A DNA stretch of 64,000 nt from Brevipalpus yothersi (Eukaryota > Arthropoda > Arachnida > Trombidiformes > Tenuipalpidae), in contig QZCP01000086.1 in assembly GCA_003956705.1 (NCBI GenBank), positions 62,001-126,000 of the forward strand. Reading direction: 5' to 3'. A program made the position numbers and the translations under genes. The notes under the pieces are model-generated. The model was given only the letters and a program-made list of their open reading frames with translations, was not told where the DNA came from and did not search any database. Shown one piece after another: positions 62,373-64,000 of the stretch (within the stretch, counting starts at the first letter, position 1; every line of letters begins with the position of its first letter).

Positions 62373-64000
62373 GTGAGTAAAATTGTTGGTAAATTATCAC
62401 GAACCTTGTCCATAATATGAGGCCGCTTAAATACACAACAACAGCAACACTTTCACTGGACACATACATACATACACACTTTTTCGCATTTTCCCAATCA
62501 TTAGTATATGATAGAACCTTTCAAGCCCACTTTTTGATTCATTTTGTCGCTCAGATGACACTCTTTTATCTGTCTCTTTCATCATTTTCACTATATGTGG
62601 ATGTCTTCCTTAACACATTCCGATGAATGAATGAATGAATGAACAAACGAATGAATGTGTGTATGTGTGTGTCTGTTTGGAAAAGAAATAATAATTTGAA
62701 AGGGAAAATGGAATAAGTAAGATTAATTTTGAAAGTGCTCTCGTGATTAACTTGAAGAGCGGAAAAGATGATGGTTTGTACATCCGAAAAAATTATTCTT
62801 CAATAGGTTAGTGAGAGAGAAAATCTTGGAAGGAATACTTTTCTCCTTTGAAAACAAAATAACCGGCTTACAGTTTCTCTCTTTCTTTTTTACTTTCTTT
62901 TTCCATCTTACAATCGGATTGAAATGTGTATGAAGATGCTCTTCTTCTTCTTCTTCTTCTTTTTTTTCTTCTTAATTCGATTCATAATGTAGACAAGCTA
63001 CTGTTCTTGAGTTGATGAGCCAAAGTTAAGATCATCATCAGAAGAACAAAAGCTAAATTATTTTATTCCAAATCTGACATGATGGAGATAGCTTTATTCT
63101 TACACAGAAGATTTAATCGATTTAAGAATTCTATTTCTTAATACTGTATTATTAATAATATGTATTTTCAATTAGATTTAATCACATTCCACCACTTGTG
63201 TGAGTAAATTTAGATGGTCAAAATTAGCAGATTTTTTATTCTTTCTTTTCTCTCTATCTTCCCCAAATTTTGAAAAGTATAAAATTTTACATCAGATACA
63301 CTCAAAAAGTGTATGTATGTCTGCTTATGAGTGTACAATATCATTTTCATGCTCACATATCATCCTTGATCTTTTGCACTTCATCTCATATTTTGCCTTT
63401 TACCATCACTTTCATCCATTCAATCTTTCATCTTTTTTTCACCCTCTTAATGAATATTAATCGATTCGTGATTTACCTTGCGAGAAGCTCATCTTTTTCT
63501 CTTCCTCTCTCTCTTCATCTTCATCTTTTTCTTCCTGATTCTATTTTCATTCACAATCTTTTCTCTCTCTCTCTCTCACCATCATCTCGGGGTATCTTCG
63601 TCATCATCTTCATCGTGATTTCACGATGATCCATGGTGCTGATTCGAACCCTGCTGATCACAGTAACACACACATGAAACCCTAATAATGATTAACGGTA
63701 CCCTGTCCAGTCATAGTGGATGCTTAAACAGCCGATAATCAGATGCAAATCGTTCCACACATATTGTGTGTATTCGAATTTCATCTTCATTTTGCCAAAA
63801 AAACTTTGTATATGTATGAGTGTGTGTCCAAGAAAAGAAGAAACTTTTTCTCTCATCTTTTCCAGCTCTCTCCAGCTTCCCAATAACTATACTAAATTCT
63901 ATTATGATGAACTGAAAAATTTCATTTCTTTTTTCTCTTCTCTTCTCATGATTCGCTCAATTTTCACGAAAAAATCCAAATAAATTATCACCACATCACT
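62373..64000 (+). other. peroxidase intron 3, incomplete
   Basis: No sequence continuing the peroxidase fold was found before the window edge, so this is probably one intron of more than 1.6 kb. It contains a CTT run near 62942 and CT-rich stretches. Confidence 0.6.

Noticed and set aside
63625..63660. Sequence resembling a tRNA B box (GATTCGAACCC) on the minus strand
   Set aside because: The T-arm does not pair and no A box or acceptor stem was found nearby.

Overview
This is a eukaryotic nuclear window, most likely from an arthropod. The evidence is spliced genes with GT-AG introns (often 60-90 bases), AT-rich sequence, AATAAA signals, a Dicer-1-type Dicer, a CYP4-clan P450 and an arthropod-style secretome. 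A chelicerate, perhaps an acariform mite, is my best guess, but this rests on general gene style and not on a diagnostic marker. All coding models were rebuilt by hand from reading frames and splice signals, with phases checked across each junction. Eleven genes are complete and one runs off the right edge.

The left part (1-17.7 kb) is compact and holds conserved cellular genes. They are CASC3/Barentsz (+), a DNAJB12/14-type ER J-protein (-), SUPT20H/Spt20 (+, head-to-head with the J-protein), a CYP4-clan P450 (+), and a Dicer-1-like Dicer (+) with almost its whole coding region in one 5.5 kb exon and a decayed helicase.

The middle (17.7-43.7 kb) is dominated by a 15 kb gene (+). It encodes a type I membrane protein with SUEL lectin, CUB and sushi domains, and it has 10 kb and 2.3 kb introns full of CT/GA tracts. 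It is followed on the minus strand by a secreted protein that is only an NPC1 N-terminal sterol-binding domain, and by a synaptopodin-2/CHAP-like muscle or actin protein.

The right part (43.7-64 kb) carries four secreted-protein genes, all on the plus strand. They are a cysteine-rich protein of unknown function, a C-type lysozyme-like protein that has lost both catalytic acids but keeps all eight cysteines and an alpha-lactalbumin-like calcium loop and has gained a long Pro/Gln/Asn-rich plus Ser/Thr-rich tail, a CUB-LDLa-trypsin serine protease with an unusual activation site, and the 5' part of an animal heme peroxidase. A 9.8 kb gene-poor stretch rich in CT/GA repeats lies between the last two. 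The secreted set would suit immunity, cuticle or glandular secretion, but this is inference. The strongest candidates for something undescribed are the tailed, catalytically dead lysozyme, the free-standing NPC1 domain, and the SUEL-CUB-sushi receptor.
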